DNA of 15,112 bases. It comes from an uncultured Granulosicoccaceae bacterium. GTDB taxonomy: Bacteria; Pseudomonadota; Gammaproteobacteria; Granulosicoccales; Granulosicoccaceae. The notes beneath the pieces are model-generated. The model saw only the letters and a list, made by a program, of their open reading frames with translations. It was not told the DNA's origin and searched no databases. Position 1 is the first letter of the stretch, and the number at the start of each line of letters is the position of its first letter. Below, piece by piece: positions 6,918 through 13,989 of the stretch. The DNA lies in assembly GCA_937951695.1 (NCBI GenBank), contig CALFBL010000302.1, forward strand, positions 1-15,112. The letters run 5' to 3'. A program made the position numbers and the translations under genes.

Positions 6918-8498
6918 ATGGCACTTAAACCTCGCTCATTAACACTGGTAGGATTGGCTGCGGCCTTATCATTTTTTGCCAGTGCGGTTCACGCAGAAAC
7001 CTTTCGCTGGGCCGGTACAACCGACCCACAAACCATGGACCCTCACGCCACCAATTCTGCGCCAGTCTTGGGCTTTCTGAACAACGTCTACGAAGGTCTG
7101 GTGCGCCGGGATAAAAACATGCAGATCGAGCCGGCTTTGGCCACAAACTGGGTACAGTTGGGCAGCGATGGCTGGCGCTTTAAGTTGCGCAAAGGCGTTA
7201 CTTTCCAAAATGGAGCCGAGTTTACAGCCGATGATGTACTGTTCTCGTATGAACGTGCGTCTTCGGAAGAATCCGATGTACGCTCCTGGTTCTCACCCAT
7301 CAAAAGTGTCAATGTCGTTGATGACTTCACCATCGATTTCATGACGATCGAACCCAACCCGTTGTTCCCGGACTCCATCGCCAACTTCATGATCATGGAT
7401 CGCGACTGGGCTACCAATAATGCAGCGACTCGACCTTCAAAAGAGGCCGAGAACTACGCCACCAGAAACACCAATGGCACAGGCGCCTTTACCGTCACCT
7501 CTCGCGACCCTGGGGTTAAAACCGCACTGGAACCGTTTGCCGATTGGTGGGACACCACAGAGAGCAATATCACCGAGGCCCTATTCACACCCATCGGTGA
7601 AAGTGCCACGGGAGTAGCGGCTTTACTTTCTGGCGAAATTGATTTTATCTCCCCGATACCCTTGCAAGATGTACCGCGAATGAAACAACGCGACGGTTTC
7701 ACCGTGCATGAAGGTATTGAAGCGCGGGTGATCATGTTCGGCTTCGCACATCAGGCCAATGAATTAAAATTCTCTGACGGCGTGACCGGTAATAACCCTT
7801 TTCAGGATGTTCGGGTCCGACAGGCCGCTTACCAAGCGATTGATGTTGACGCACTCATCGAAAAAATCATGCGCGGCAACGCACAACCGGCTTCTCAACT
7901 GGTTTCCGATAGCATGAAAGGCTATTCTCAGGCTCACTCTGAAAGACTGCCCTACGATCCTGAAGCCGCTAAACAATTGCTTGCTGATGCGGGTTACCCC
8001 GACGGTTTCAGTTTCGGATTGCAGTGCCCCAACGATCGATACATAAACGACGAGGCCATTTGTAAGGCCGCAGCCTCCATGCTTTCCAAGGTCGGTTTGA
8101 ATGCAAAACTGACCAGCATGCCGGTTCGCAACTACTGGCCAGAATTACGTGAAGATAAATTCGATATGTATTTACTCGGCTGGTCTCCGGGAACCTTCGA
8201 CGCTGAACACCCTATCCGCTTTCTGGTGGCCACTCCCAACGAGGAAAAGAAATTGGGTAGCTGGAATTTTGGTGACTACTCTAACGCACGTATCGATGAG
8301 CTGTTACCCATGATCCAGACTGAACTGGATGACAGCAAGCGACAAACCATGATTGATGAGATCACCAAGATCATGCAAGATGAGGGCGCGTACATTCCGA
8401 TGTACGTCCAGCCGTTGATCTGGGCGTCGAAAGACAACATCGAGCTTACCCAACGTACGGACGATTTTTTTATCCTACGCTGGGTCACGGTTAATTAA
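6918..8498 (+). CDS. Peptide/glutathione-type ABC importer periplasmic binding protein
   Basis: The 526-residue precursor has a signal peptide (1-26, cleavage after VHA) and the extracellular solute-binding family 5 fold (DppA, OppA, NikA, GsiB). Family marks are the mature start ETFRWAGTTDPQTMDPHATN, NVYEGLVRRD (56-65) and LRKGVTFQNGAEFTADDV (90-107); the length is normal. GGAG lies six bases before the ATG. It is the first gene of the plus arm of a split importer, followed after 54 bases by a glutathione S-transferase; the permeases and ATPase lie on the opposite strand beyond that. The substrate cannot be read from the sequence: dipeptides, oligopeptides, glutathione and nickel-chelate importers share this fold. 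A glutathione-like ligand is suggested only by the neighbouring enzyme. Confidence 0.92.
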   Translation: MALKPRSLTLVGLAAALSFFASAVHAETFRWAGTTDPQTMDPHATNSAPVLGFLNNVYEGLVRRDKNMQIEPALATNWVQLGSDGWRFKLRKGVTFQNGAEFTADDVLFSYERASSEESDVRSWFSPIKSVNVVDDFTIDFMTIEPNPLFPDSIANFMIMDRDWATNNAATRPSKEAENYATRNTNGTGAFTVTSRDPGVKTALEPFADWWDTTESNITEALFTPIGESATGVAALLSGEIDFISPIPLQDVPRMKQRDGFTVHEGIEARVIMFGFAHQANELKFSDGVTGNNPFQDVRVRQAAYQAIDVDALIEKIMRGNAQPASQLVSDSMKGYSQAHSERLPYDPEAAKQLLADAGYPDGFSFGLQCPNDRYINDEAICKAAASMLSKVGLNAKLTSMPVRNYWPELREDKFDMYLLGWSPGTFDAEHPIRFLVATPNEEKKLGSWNFGDYSNARIDELLPMIQTELDDSKRQTMIDEITKIMQDEGAYIPMYVQPLIWASKDNIELTQRTDDFFILRWVTVN

Positions 8499-8510
8499 CA
8501 TCATGGCGAA

Positions 8511-8544
8511 CCAGCCCAGTCAACACCCTGTGTGTTGGCTGGAG
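8511..8544 (+). promoter_or_regulatory. Hairpin covering the ribosome site of the glutathione S-transferase gene
   Basis: CCAGC (8511-8515) pairs with GCTGG (8538-8542), and CAACAC (8521-8526) with GTGTTG (8532-8537), leaving a five-base bulge and a five-base loop. The last two G of the outer stem are the first bases of GGAG (8541-8544), the ribosome site of the next gene. No T tract follows. It may protect the upstream mRNA or dampen translation of the transferase. Confidence 0.5.
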
Positions 8545-8552
8545 CGTCTCTT

Positions 8553-9182
8553 ATGAATAAACCAGAATTTACGCTGTACGGTTGGAATACCCCGAATGGA
8601 CAGAAAATTATCCTTGCTCTGGAAGAAGTAGCGGCTAATTATCAATACCAACCGATAGACATCTCTCAGGGCGAACAGCACACAGCTGCGTTTAAACGCC
8701 TCTCGCCCGACGGTAAAATACCAGCCCTCATCCACTCGGCAGAGCCTGAAATCACACTGTTTGAGTCAGGCGCCATACTCCTGTATCTGGCCCACTTGTA
8801 CCCAGCGATACACGGCAGTAACACACTCGAACGAGTGCAAGTTATGTCATGGACGTTCTGGCAAATCGGTCAGCTTGGCCCGTTAGCAGGACAGTTCGGG
8901 CGGTTTCACGCAATAACACCAATCAACACGCCAGCCATTCATCACTTTGAACAATTAGTCTGGCGATGCCTTGACGTGCTTGAAAACAGATTGAGTGAAT
9001 CAACATTTCTAGCAGCAGAGCATTTTACCGTAGCCGACATCACCTCGTTCACTTGGGTAACATCCAACCAAAGTTACCTGCAAAAGTACAATATTGCTTG
9101 GCGTGAGAAATGCCCTAGCATCGTGCGTTGGTCTGATACGATCCTTGAGAAACCCTCTGCGAGAAAAGCGCTAGGGCTGTAA
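8553..9182 (+). CDS. Glutathione S-transferase family protein, YfcG-like (nu class)
   Basis: The 209-residue protein has an N-terminal thioredoxin-like domain (about 1-82) and a helical C-terminal domain. TPNG (13-16) is the nu-class signature near the active site, where Thr and Asn rather than Tyr or Cys bind glutathione. KIPAL (55-59) holds the cis-proline, and FESGAILLYL (70-79) carries the Glu-Ser pair that grips the gamma-glutamyl group. FWQIGQLGPLAGQ (102-114) closely follows E. coli YfcG, a disulfide-bond oxidoreductase using two glutathiones. The ATG at 8553 fits GGAG eight bases upstream; a longer frame from a TTG at 8532 lies inside a hairpin and is rejected. It is placed in the plus arm with a peptide-binding protein gene and ends 12 bases from the convergent ATPase gene. 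Cytoplasmic. The family is firm; the substrate is unknown. Confidence 0.9.
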   Translation: MNKPEFTLYGWNTPNGQKIILALEEVAANYQYQPIDISQGEQHTAAFKRLSPDGKIPALIHSAEPEITLFESGAILLYLAHLYPAIHGSNTLERVQVMSWTFWQIGQLGPLAGQFGRFHAITPINTPAIHHFEQLVWRCLDVLENRLSESTFLAAEHFTVADITSFTWVTSNQSYLQKYNIAWREKCPSIVRWSDTILEKPSARKALGL

Positions 9183-9194
9183 ATGCCTCTATGG

Positions 9195-10931
9195 CTACTG
9201 TATGAGTTCCAGAGAAGGCGTTTCACTGAGCAGCATCTGACTGTAAGGCTGTGATGGTGCCCTAAAGAACTGCTCTGTTTCAGCCGTTTCCACCAACTCA
9301 CCCTGCTTCAGCACAACCACGCGGTCTGCCATTTGCCAGATTACAGCCAGGTTGTGACTGATAAACAATATGGACAAACCATAAATCTGTTGAAGATCTT
9401 TCAACAGGTTCAAAATTTGCGCCTGTATGGACACATCCAGAGCGGATGTAGGCTCATCGCATATTAAAAATTCCGGCCGCGCCACCAGTGCGCGTGCCAC
9501 CGCTATTCGTTGTCGTTGACCACCCGAAAACTGGTGCGGGTATTTCAACATGGCACGCTGCGGCATTTCCACCAATTCCAACACCGACGCTACCAGCTTT
9601 CTTATCAGCTTTTCATCGTTTGCTAATCCGTAAAACCGTATCGGTTCTGAAATTATCTGTTCAACGCTCTTGCGATTATTCAAGGACGAATACGGATCCT
9701 GAAACACCATCTGAATTTGACGGCGAGCCACGTGATTGCGATGGCGCTTAAGCCGCGGCGGCAGGTGTTCCCCACGAAATGTCATCGTACCCGCAGATGG
9801 GCTCACCAACCCGACGATCGCTTTCGCCAACGTCGACTTGCCACTTCCGCTCTCGCCGACCACACCCAATATTTCCCCCGGTCGTACCGCTAGAGTGATG
9901 TCGCTGAGCGCCTTAAAATTTGCCCGCGTTTTAATCCAGCTCGGTTGACCCCGAGCAAAGGTTACGTCCAAGTGCTCAACCGATACGACCGGCCCTGCAT
10001 CCGAAGAACGCGAATCTTCACGTTGGTGTTCAGCCAACAACCATTGCGAGGCGAATTCCGCACTGGCGCTGGGTAAGCGCCAGGAATTATCTTCTGAATC
10101 AAGCAGATCTTCTGCGACGATGTTTTTAAACCGGTCAAGCCGCTTATCCAGCCTCGGCACAGCGGCCATTAGGGCTTTAGTGTACTCATCGGATGGATTG
10201 CCCAGTACGTCGCCGGTGGTGCCTGTCTCGATCACACGCCCCGATCTTAATACCGTCACATGGTCGGTAATTTCGTTGATTACACCAATATCGTGTGTAA
10301 TAAGAATGATCCCAAGTTGCCGTTCGGTGCACAGTGTACGAATCAGTTCAAGAATTTGCTTTTGTACAGACACATCCAGCGCGGTAGTGGGTTCATCGGC
10401 GATGATTAACTCTGGGTCCGTACACAGTGCTAGCGCAATCACCACTCGCTGACGCATGCCGCCTGAGAACTGATGCGGGTAGTCGTCTATGCGCTGTTCG
10501 ACATCATACAAACCGATTTCCTCCAACAGCGCGATGGCTCGTGAGCGTGCATCCAAGGGGTTAATATCCGAGTGCTGACGAATGGTCTCAACAAGTTGAG
10601 TAGCCACTGTCAATAAAGGATTCAAGCTGGTTTGCGGATCTTGAAAGATCATACTGATGCGGCTACCGCGCAAGCGATGGTAGCTCTGTTGATCCAGACG
10701 CGTTAAATCCTTTCCGGAAAAATCGATCTTACCGCTAGAGATATAACCCGGGCTTGGCAACAAACCGATAACCGCGGCACCGAGTGTTGATTTTCCTGCA
10801 CCCGACTCCCCGACCAAACCATGAATCTCACCGGCCTTAACGGCGAGATCGATTGAATCCAGAGCTGTATATTCCCCAAACCGGGTTGGAAACTTAACGC
10901 TCATGTCATTGATATTGAGTAATTCGCTCAA
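9195..10931 (-). CDS. Double ABC ATPase of a peptide/glutathione-type importer, GsiA/YejF-like
   Basis: The 578-residue protein fuses two peptide-importer ATPase domains. Domain 1 has Walker A GESGAGKST (41-49), Q97, FSGGM (155-159), LIIADEP (175-181) and H213. Domain 2 has GESGSGKST (359-367), Q411, FSGGQ (468-472), FLICDEP (488-494) and H526. Both sites look catalytically complete. A variable linker (about 270-315) joins them. Most Dpp/Opp systems use two separate ATPases; the fused form occurs in GsiA and YejF. The TTG start at 10931 overlaps the permease stop as TTGA, so it is probably translated by coupling; a later ATG (codon 10) is less likely. It is the last gene of the minus arm and energises the two adjacent permeases from the cytoplasmic side. 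Confidence 0.93.
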   Translation of the reverse strand: MSELLNINDMSVKFPTRFGEYTALDSIDLAVKAGEIHGLVGESGAGKSTLGAAVIGLLPSPGYISSGKIDFSGKDLTRLDQQSYHRLRGSRISMIFQDPQTSLNPLLTVATQLVETIRQHSDINPLDARSRAIALLEEIGLYDVEQRIDDYPHQFSGGMRQRVVIALALCTDPELIIADEPTTALDVSVQKQILELIRTLCTERQLGIILITHDIGVINEITDHVTVLRSGRVIETGTTGDVLGNPSDEYTKALMAAVPRLDKRLDRFKNIVAEDLLDSEDNSWRLPSASAEFASQWLLAEHQREDSRSSDAGPVVSVEHLDVTFARGQPSWIKTRANFKALSDITLAVRPGEILGVVGESGSGKSTLAKAIVGLVSPSAGTMTFRGEHLPPRLKRHRNHVARRQIQMVFQDPYSSLNNRKSVEQIISEPIRFYGLANDEKLIRKLVASVLELVEMPQRAMLKYPHQFSGGQRQRIAVARALVARPEFLICDEPTSALDVSIQAQILNLLKDLQQIYGLSILFISHNLAVIWQMADRVVVLKQGELVETAETEQFFRAPSQPYSQMLLSETPSLELIQ

Positions 10932-11845
10932 CGTAATCTCGGATTCAGGACATCGCGCAAAAAGTCGCCCAAAATATTAATGGCGACGATCATCGTGATC
11001 AGCATGGCGCTTGGAAAAATCACGATCCACCATTCGCCGGAGAACATGTATTCAGTACCGATGCGAATCAGCGTGCCCAACGATGGTTGATTGGCCGGTA
11101 CCCCCACGCCCAGAAAAGACAAAGTTGCCTCGAGCAGTACCGCCACGGCCAGATCGACCGTTAGAATGACTAAAATCGGCCCCATGATATTGGGCAAAAT
11201 GTGGGTAAGCATAATACGCAGTGGATGCATACCCATGATTTCACAGGCTTGCACGTACTCTTTGTTGCGCTCTACTAACGTTGAAGCGCGAGCAGTACGG
11301 GCAAAATTTACCCACAACGATAAACCGATTGCAACGGTCAACACGACAATCATCAGGTTGTCGTGCTGATCTGTGGGGAGCACGCCCCTGGCGATACCGT
11401 CTATCAACAACGCAGTCAGGATCGCAGGCAAGCTGAGTTGCACGTCAGCGATGCGCATCACGATCGCATCAAAAGCTCCTCCCAAATACCCCGCCATGAG
11501 CCCCACACTCACTCCGAGCACACTGGCAAACCCAATCGACAACAGACCAACCAGAAGAGAGAGTCGCGTGCCGTACAGAATTGCTGAGAACAAATCCCGG
11601 CCTTGATCATCGGTGCCTAATAGAAATCGCTCGTCACCCTCATCGCTCCAGGCGGGCGCTACCAGCGAATCCATGATGTCAATGCTGGCAATATCGTAGG
11701 GATTGGTCGGTGCGATCCAGGGCGCCAAGGCTGCCCCACTTAGACACAATAGTGAAATTAGCGCAGCGAATTGCGCCACACGATTGTGCAGAAACAAATA
11801 CAGAAATTCATTTTCACGAGCAATGCGACGCCAGTTAGCAAACAT
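10928..11845 (-). CDS. Peptide/glutathione-type ABC importer permease, DppC/GsiD-like
   Basis: The 305-residue inner-membrane protein is of the DppC type. It has a short cytoplasmic N terminus, a first membrane segment (about 25-45) and an external loop, then LLGTDDQGRDLFSAILYGTR (75-94), the family signature just before the core. About five further hydrophobic segments follow. The cytoplasmic coupling loop EYVQACEIMGMHPLRIMLTH (196-215) is the EAA motif that docks on the ATPase. The end, LRDVLNPRLR, is typical. The ATG at 11845 lies eight bases after the stop of the first permease, without a strong ribosome site, so reinitiation or coupling is likely. It pairs with the upstream permease to form the channel. 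Confidence 0.92.
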   Translation of the reverse strand: MFANWRRIARENEFLYLFLHNRVAQFAALISLLCLSGAALAPWIAPTNPYDIASIDIMDSLVAPAWSDEGDERFLLGTDDQGRDLFSAILYGTRLSLLVGLLSIGFASVLGVSVGLMAGYLGGAFDAIVMRIADVQLSLPAILTALLIDGIARGVLPTDQHDNLMIVVLTVAIGLSLWVNFARTARASTLVERNKEYVQACEIMGMHPLRIMLTHILPNIMGPILVILTVDLAVAVLLEATLSFLGVGVPANQPSLGTLIRIGTEYMFSGEWWIVIFPSAMLITMIVAINILGDFLRDVLNPRLR

Positions 11846-11853
11846 AGGTTGGC

Positions 11854-12834
11854 TTACTCATGAGCGCTGTGAAGCCGGACACGCGGATCAATCGCGAAAT
11901 AAAGTATATCCACCAATAGATTAATTGCCACAAACATCAAAGCGATAACCACCAAATAAACCGACATGACCGGGATGTCGACGTATCGGATGGAGTCGAG
12001 AAAGAGCAGCCCCATACCCGGCCATTGAAAGACCGACTCGGTCACAATAGAGAAGGCAATAATGCCGCCCAACTGTAACCCTATGATGGTGATTACCGGC
12101 ACAAGCGTGTTTCTGAAGGCGTGGTTTAAATACAACGAGCGGTAATTGATACCGCGAGCCATGGCAAACTTGATGTAATCAGTTTTGAGTACGTCCTGCA
12201 TTTCTGCACGCACCAATCGCATGGTAAGCGTCAACTGAAAGACTCCCAACGTAATCGCTGGCAACAACAGTGACCTCCAACCATCCAGTGTCAAAAAACT
12301 GGTTTGCCACCAACCAATTGGAACAGTCTCGCCGCGTCCAAAGGTAGGTAACCAGCCCAGCTCGACGCCAAACAGATAAATCAGGAATATGCCAATGACA
12401 AAGGTGGGCACCGATATGCCGATGAGCGTGGTAACCAACAATACGTTAGCCAACACACCGCCACGTTTTAAAGCCGTGTAGATGCCCGCTGGAATGCCAA
12501 CCAATAACGATATCAATAGCGACACCGTCCCGAGTTCCAAGGTCGCAGCCATTCGACTGATGATCATTTCGCTCACCGGCTGGCGAGTACGGTAGGAGAA
12601 ACCAAATTCTCCCTTGGAGAGATTACCCACAAAGCGAGCATACTGCGTGGTAATCGGGTCGTTTAAACCTAAGCGTTCGCGTAATTTTTCTTGATCTTCA
12701 ATCGATGTCTCCTGCCCGACCATTTGAGCCACCGGGTCACCAACAAACCGAAACAACGAAAACGCGATAAGGCTGACCGCCAACAGCACGAACACAGATT
12801 GCAGTAAACGACGGAAAATGAAACTCAGCATCAC
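11854..12834 (-). CDS. Peptide/glutathione-type ABC importer permease, DppB/GsiC-like
   Basis: The 326-residue protein is of the DppB type. The N-terminal membrane segment (about 7-30) begins MLSFIFRRLLQSVFVLL, and a periplasmic loop follows with LRERLGLNDPITTQYARFV (51-69), a family hallmark. Five more hydrophobic segments come next. The EAA loop DYIKFAMARGINYRSLYLNH (219-238) contacts the ATPase, and FQWPGMG (269-275) is conserved. Two starts are possible: GTG at 12834, which has GGGA nine bases before it, or the ATG next to it at 12831; the protein differs by one residue. It is the first gene of the minus arm (permease, permease, double ATPase). Its 5' end slightly overlaps the gene relic on the other strand. 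Confidence 0.92.
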   Translation of the reverse strand: MMLSFIFRRLLQSVFVLLAVSLIAFSLFRFVGDPVAQMVGQETSIEDQEKLRERLGLNDPITTQYARFVGNLSKGEFGFSYRTRQPVSEMIISRMAATLELGTVSLLISLLVGIPAGIYTALKRGGVLANVLLVTTLIGISVPTFVIGIFLIYLFGVELGWLPTFGRGETVPIGWWQTSFLTLDGWRSLLLPAITLGVFQLTLTMRLVRAEMQDVLKTDYIKFAMARGINYRSLYLNHAFRNTLVPVITIIGLQLGGIIAFSIVTESVFQWPGMGLLFLDSIRYVDIPVMSVYLVVIALMFVAINLLVDILYFAIDPRVRLHSAHE

Positions 12835-13049
12835 TGCAGTGTATCCCGTTAGTACAGTCCCCGCAATCCGACGAAGAGATCAAGATAGCCCTCCAACACA
12901 ATGGCCTGACTCGAGCTGTGGATAGCACCTTAAACTGACAGTCTTTTGCCATCGACATACTGGGCTTAGCGATCGCACAGGTTAAAAATGCCCGTGTAGA
13001 GCGATTAAACACAGCGACATTGCTAGAAAAAACCAGTACATTGAGATAA
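12822..13049 (+). pseudogene. Possible 3' remnant of an unidentified gene, with an in-frame stop
   Basis: One plus-strand frame stays open from 12822 to the TAA at 13047-13049 except for a single TGA at 12936-12938, and both sides read like protein. The left part contains SDEEIKIALQHNGLTRAVDS. The right part contains AIDILGLAIAQVKNARVERL and then NTATLLEKTSTLR. Composition (Leu, Ala, Ile, Glu, Lys, few Cys or Ser runs) is unlike the noise frames here. There is no ATG, GTG or TTG at the left end, so an intact gene is unlikely. It ends 22 bases before yajD. I do not recognise the family. Chance openness of about 75 codons is possible, so confidence is low. Confidence 0.3.
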
Positions 13050-13071
13050 CAGACTCGCTGATGTCAATCTT

Positions 13072-13443
13072 ATGAAAAAACCTGATCAAGCCAAGCTCGA
13101 CAAGCTTGTAGCGAGTGCCCGAGCCGACTACGCCACGCGTGAAAACGGCTATCGTCAACGAGCACTAAAACTGTACCCATGGATTTGCGGTCGGTGCATG
13201 CGCGAGTTCACACGAGCTAATCTTCAGGAATTAACCGTCCATCATCGCGATCACGATCACGACAACAACCCAGCCGATGGCAGCAACTGGGAATTGTTGT
13301 GTGTCTACTGTCACGATAACGAACACCAACGGCTAATTGAACAGGCCACCAGTGGCGACCGGAAAACCGGCGAAATGACCACGCACAACCCATTTGCTGA
13401 CCTCGGTGTCTTGTTGAAGACTAAACCACCACAAGGCGAATAA
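13072..13443 (+). CDS. yajD: HNH nuclease family protein YajD
   Basis: The 123-residue protein follows E. coli YajD along most of its length: GYRQRALKLYPWICGRCMRE (26-45), LTVHHRDHDHDNNP (54-67), DGSNWELLCVYCHDNEH (69-85) and the C-terminal NPFADL (106-111). C39/C42 and C77/C80 form a structural zinc site. The HH-x-D-H-D-H run (57-63) and H81/H85 supply the beta-beta-alpha-metal HNH centre. The catalytic residues appear intact, so metal-dependent DNA cleavage is possible, but the role of YajD in the cell is not established. The ATG at 13072 has no evident ribosome site. It is preceded by a gene relic and followed by a weak terminator, so it is probably expressed alone. Confidence 0.93.
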   Translation: MKKPDQAKLDKLVASARADYATRENGYRQRALKLYPWICGRCMREFTRANLQELTVHHRDHDHDNNPADGSNWELLCVYCHDNEHQRLIEQATSGDRKTGEMTTHNPFADLGVLLKTKPPQGE

Positions 13444-13467
13444 AGCGCGTCGAAATAATGCCGTCAT

Positions 13468-13489
13468 GTCGACTCACTCGACGATTTTT
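13468..13489 (+). terminator. Weak intrinsic terminator after yajD
   Basis: GTCGA (13468-13472) pairs with TCGAC (13478-13482), plus a T·G pair, across a five-base loop. GA and five T (13485-13489) follow. It lies 25 bases after the yajD stop. The stem is short, so efficiency is doubtful. Confidence 0.5.
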
Positions 13490-13799
13490 CTCGATCAGGC
13501 CACATTGCAATGTACCGGGCCGTCTCTAAGTGGTGTGCCAATGAAAATCGGCCCCATTCCTTTGATCGTCGCTGTTACCGACTGCATCGGTTGATGCCGC
13601 AAGGGCTCTAATCGAGTCCAACGAGCCGTTCCGCCGAGAGGCTAAGCTACGCGCCCACACCGCTCAATTTTCTACCAATTCATAGTTGTCGGTGGAGCTA
13701 TTTAGTAGAATCGATACACGCTCTATGCATGCTCAGAGTGTTTGCAAAACAACGTAAAAGCAGTGCCAGAACTCCACACACGATCCGATAGATTATATA
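13490..13799. other. Non-coding stretch between yajD and the response regulator
   Basis: I see no convincing gene here. Two mutually exclusive small hairpins share bases: ACCGA (13577-13581) with TCGGT (13587-13591), and GCATC (13584-13588) with GATGC (13593-13597). An AT-rich TATATA (13794-13799) could be a -10 element, but no good -35 lies at the right distance. Confidence 0.4.
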
Positions 13800-13968
13800 C
13801 ACAGGTGCTAGACTCGAATCACCTCCCAGCAAAGTTCAAATCACTGAGATTGCCAACCAAAAAGAATCCAAAACGTTTGCCTGCTGCCTAAAATCCGGAT
13901 AGTGATACGCGGATTCGTCAATGATGACTGCAGAAAGAACCGTTCATACACTCAGTATGAATTTTTTT
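13800..13968 (+). ncRNA. Candidate small RNA or leader transcript ahead of the response regulator
   Basis: The stretch holds three hairpins in series: AGGTG (from 13803) with CACCT, AATCCG (13892-13897) with CGGATT (13910-13915), and TTCATAC (13943-13949) with GTATGAA (13955-13961), the last followed by seven T. A possible -10 (TATATA, 13794-13799) lies just before the first hairpin. This could be a free small RNA of about 165 bases or the untranslated leader of the regulator gene. The promoter is weak and no known RNA family is recognised. Confidence 0.2.
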
Positions 13969-13989
13969 GACACGGAATCAGAACGATAA
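13921..13989 (+). CDS. Possible 22-residue leader peptide before the response regulator
   Basis: ATG-ATG at 13921 opens a frame ending at TAA 13987-13989 and reading MMTAERTVHTLSMNFFDTES plus two residues. CGGA lies about seven bases upstream as a weak ribosome site. The frame spans the 13943-13968 hairpin and T run and ends where the regulator's protein-like frame begins, in a different phase. It may be a leader peptide, or the true N terminus of the regulator cut off by a missing base between about 13971 and 13989. It may also be chance. Confidence 0.25.
   Translation: MMTAERTVHTLSMNFFDTESER
13943..13968 (+). terminator. Hairpin plus seven T just upstream of the response regulator
   Basis: TTCATAC (13943-13949) and GTATGAA (13955-13961) form a perfect seven-pair stem with a five-base loop, followed immediately by seven T (13962-13968). 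The form is that of an intrinsic terminator, though the stem is AT-rich. It ends 17 bases before the regulator's readable frame. The same inverted repeat could instead be a protein-binding operator. Confidence 0.5.

Noticed and set aside
12737..13012. 91-codon minus-strand frame across the first permease start
   Set aside because: It overlaps the permease in another frame, is rich in Cys, Ser and Arg, and has no family features.
13803..13828. GACTCGAATC as the T-loop of a tRNA gene
   Set aside because: The loop lacks TTCGA in the right place, and no acceptor or anticodon arms can be formed around it.
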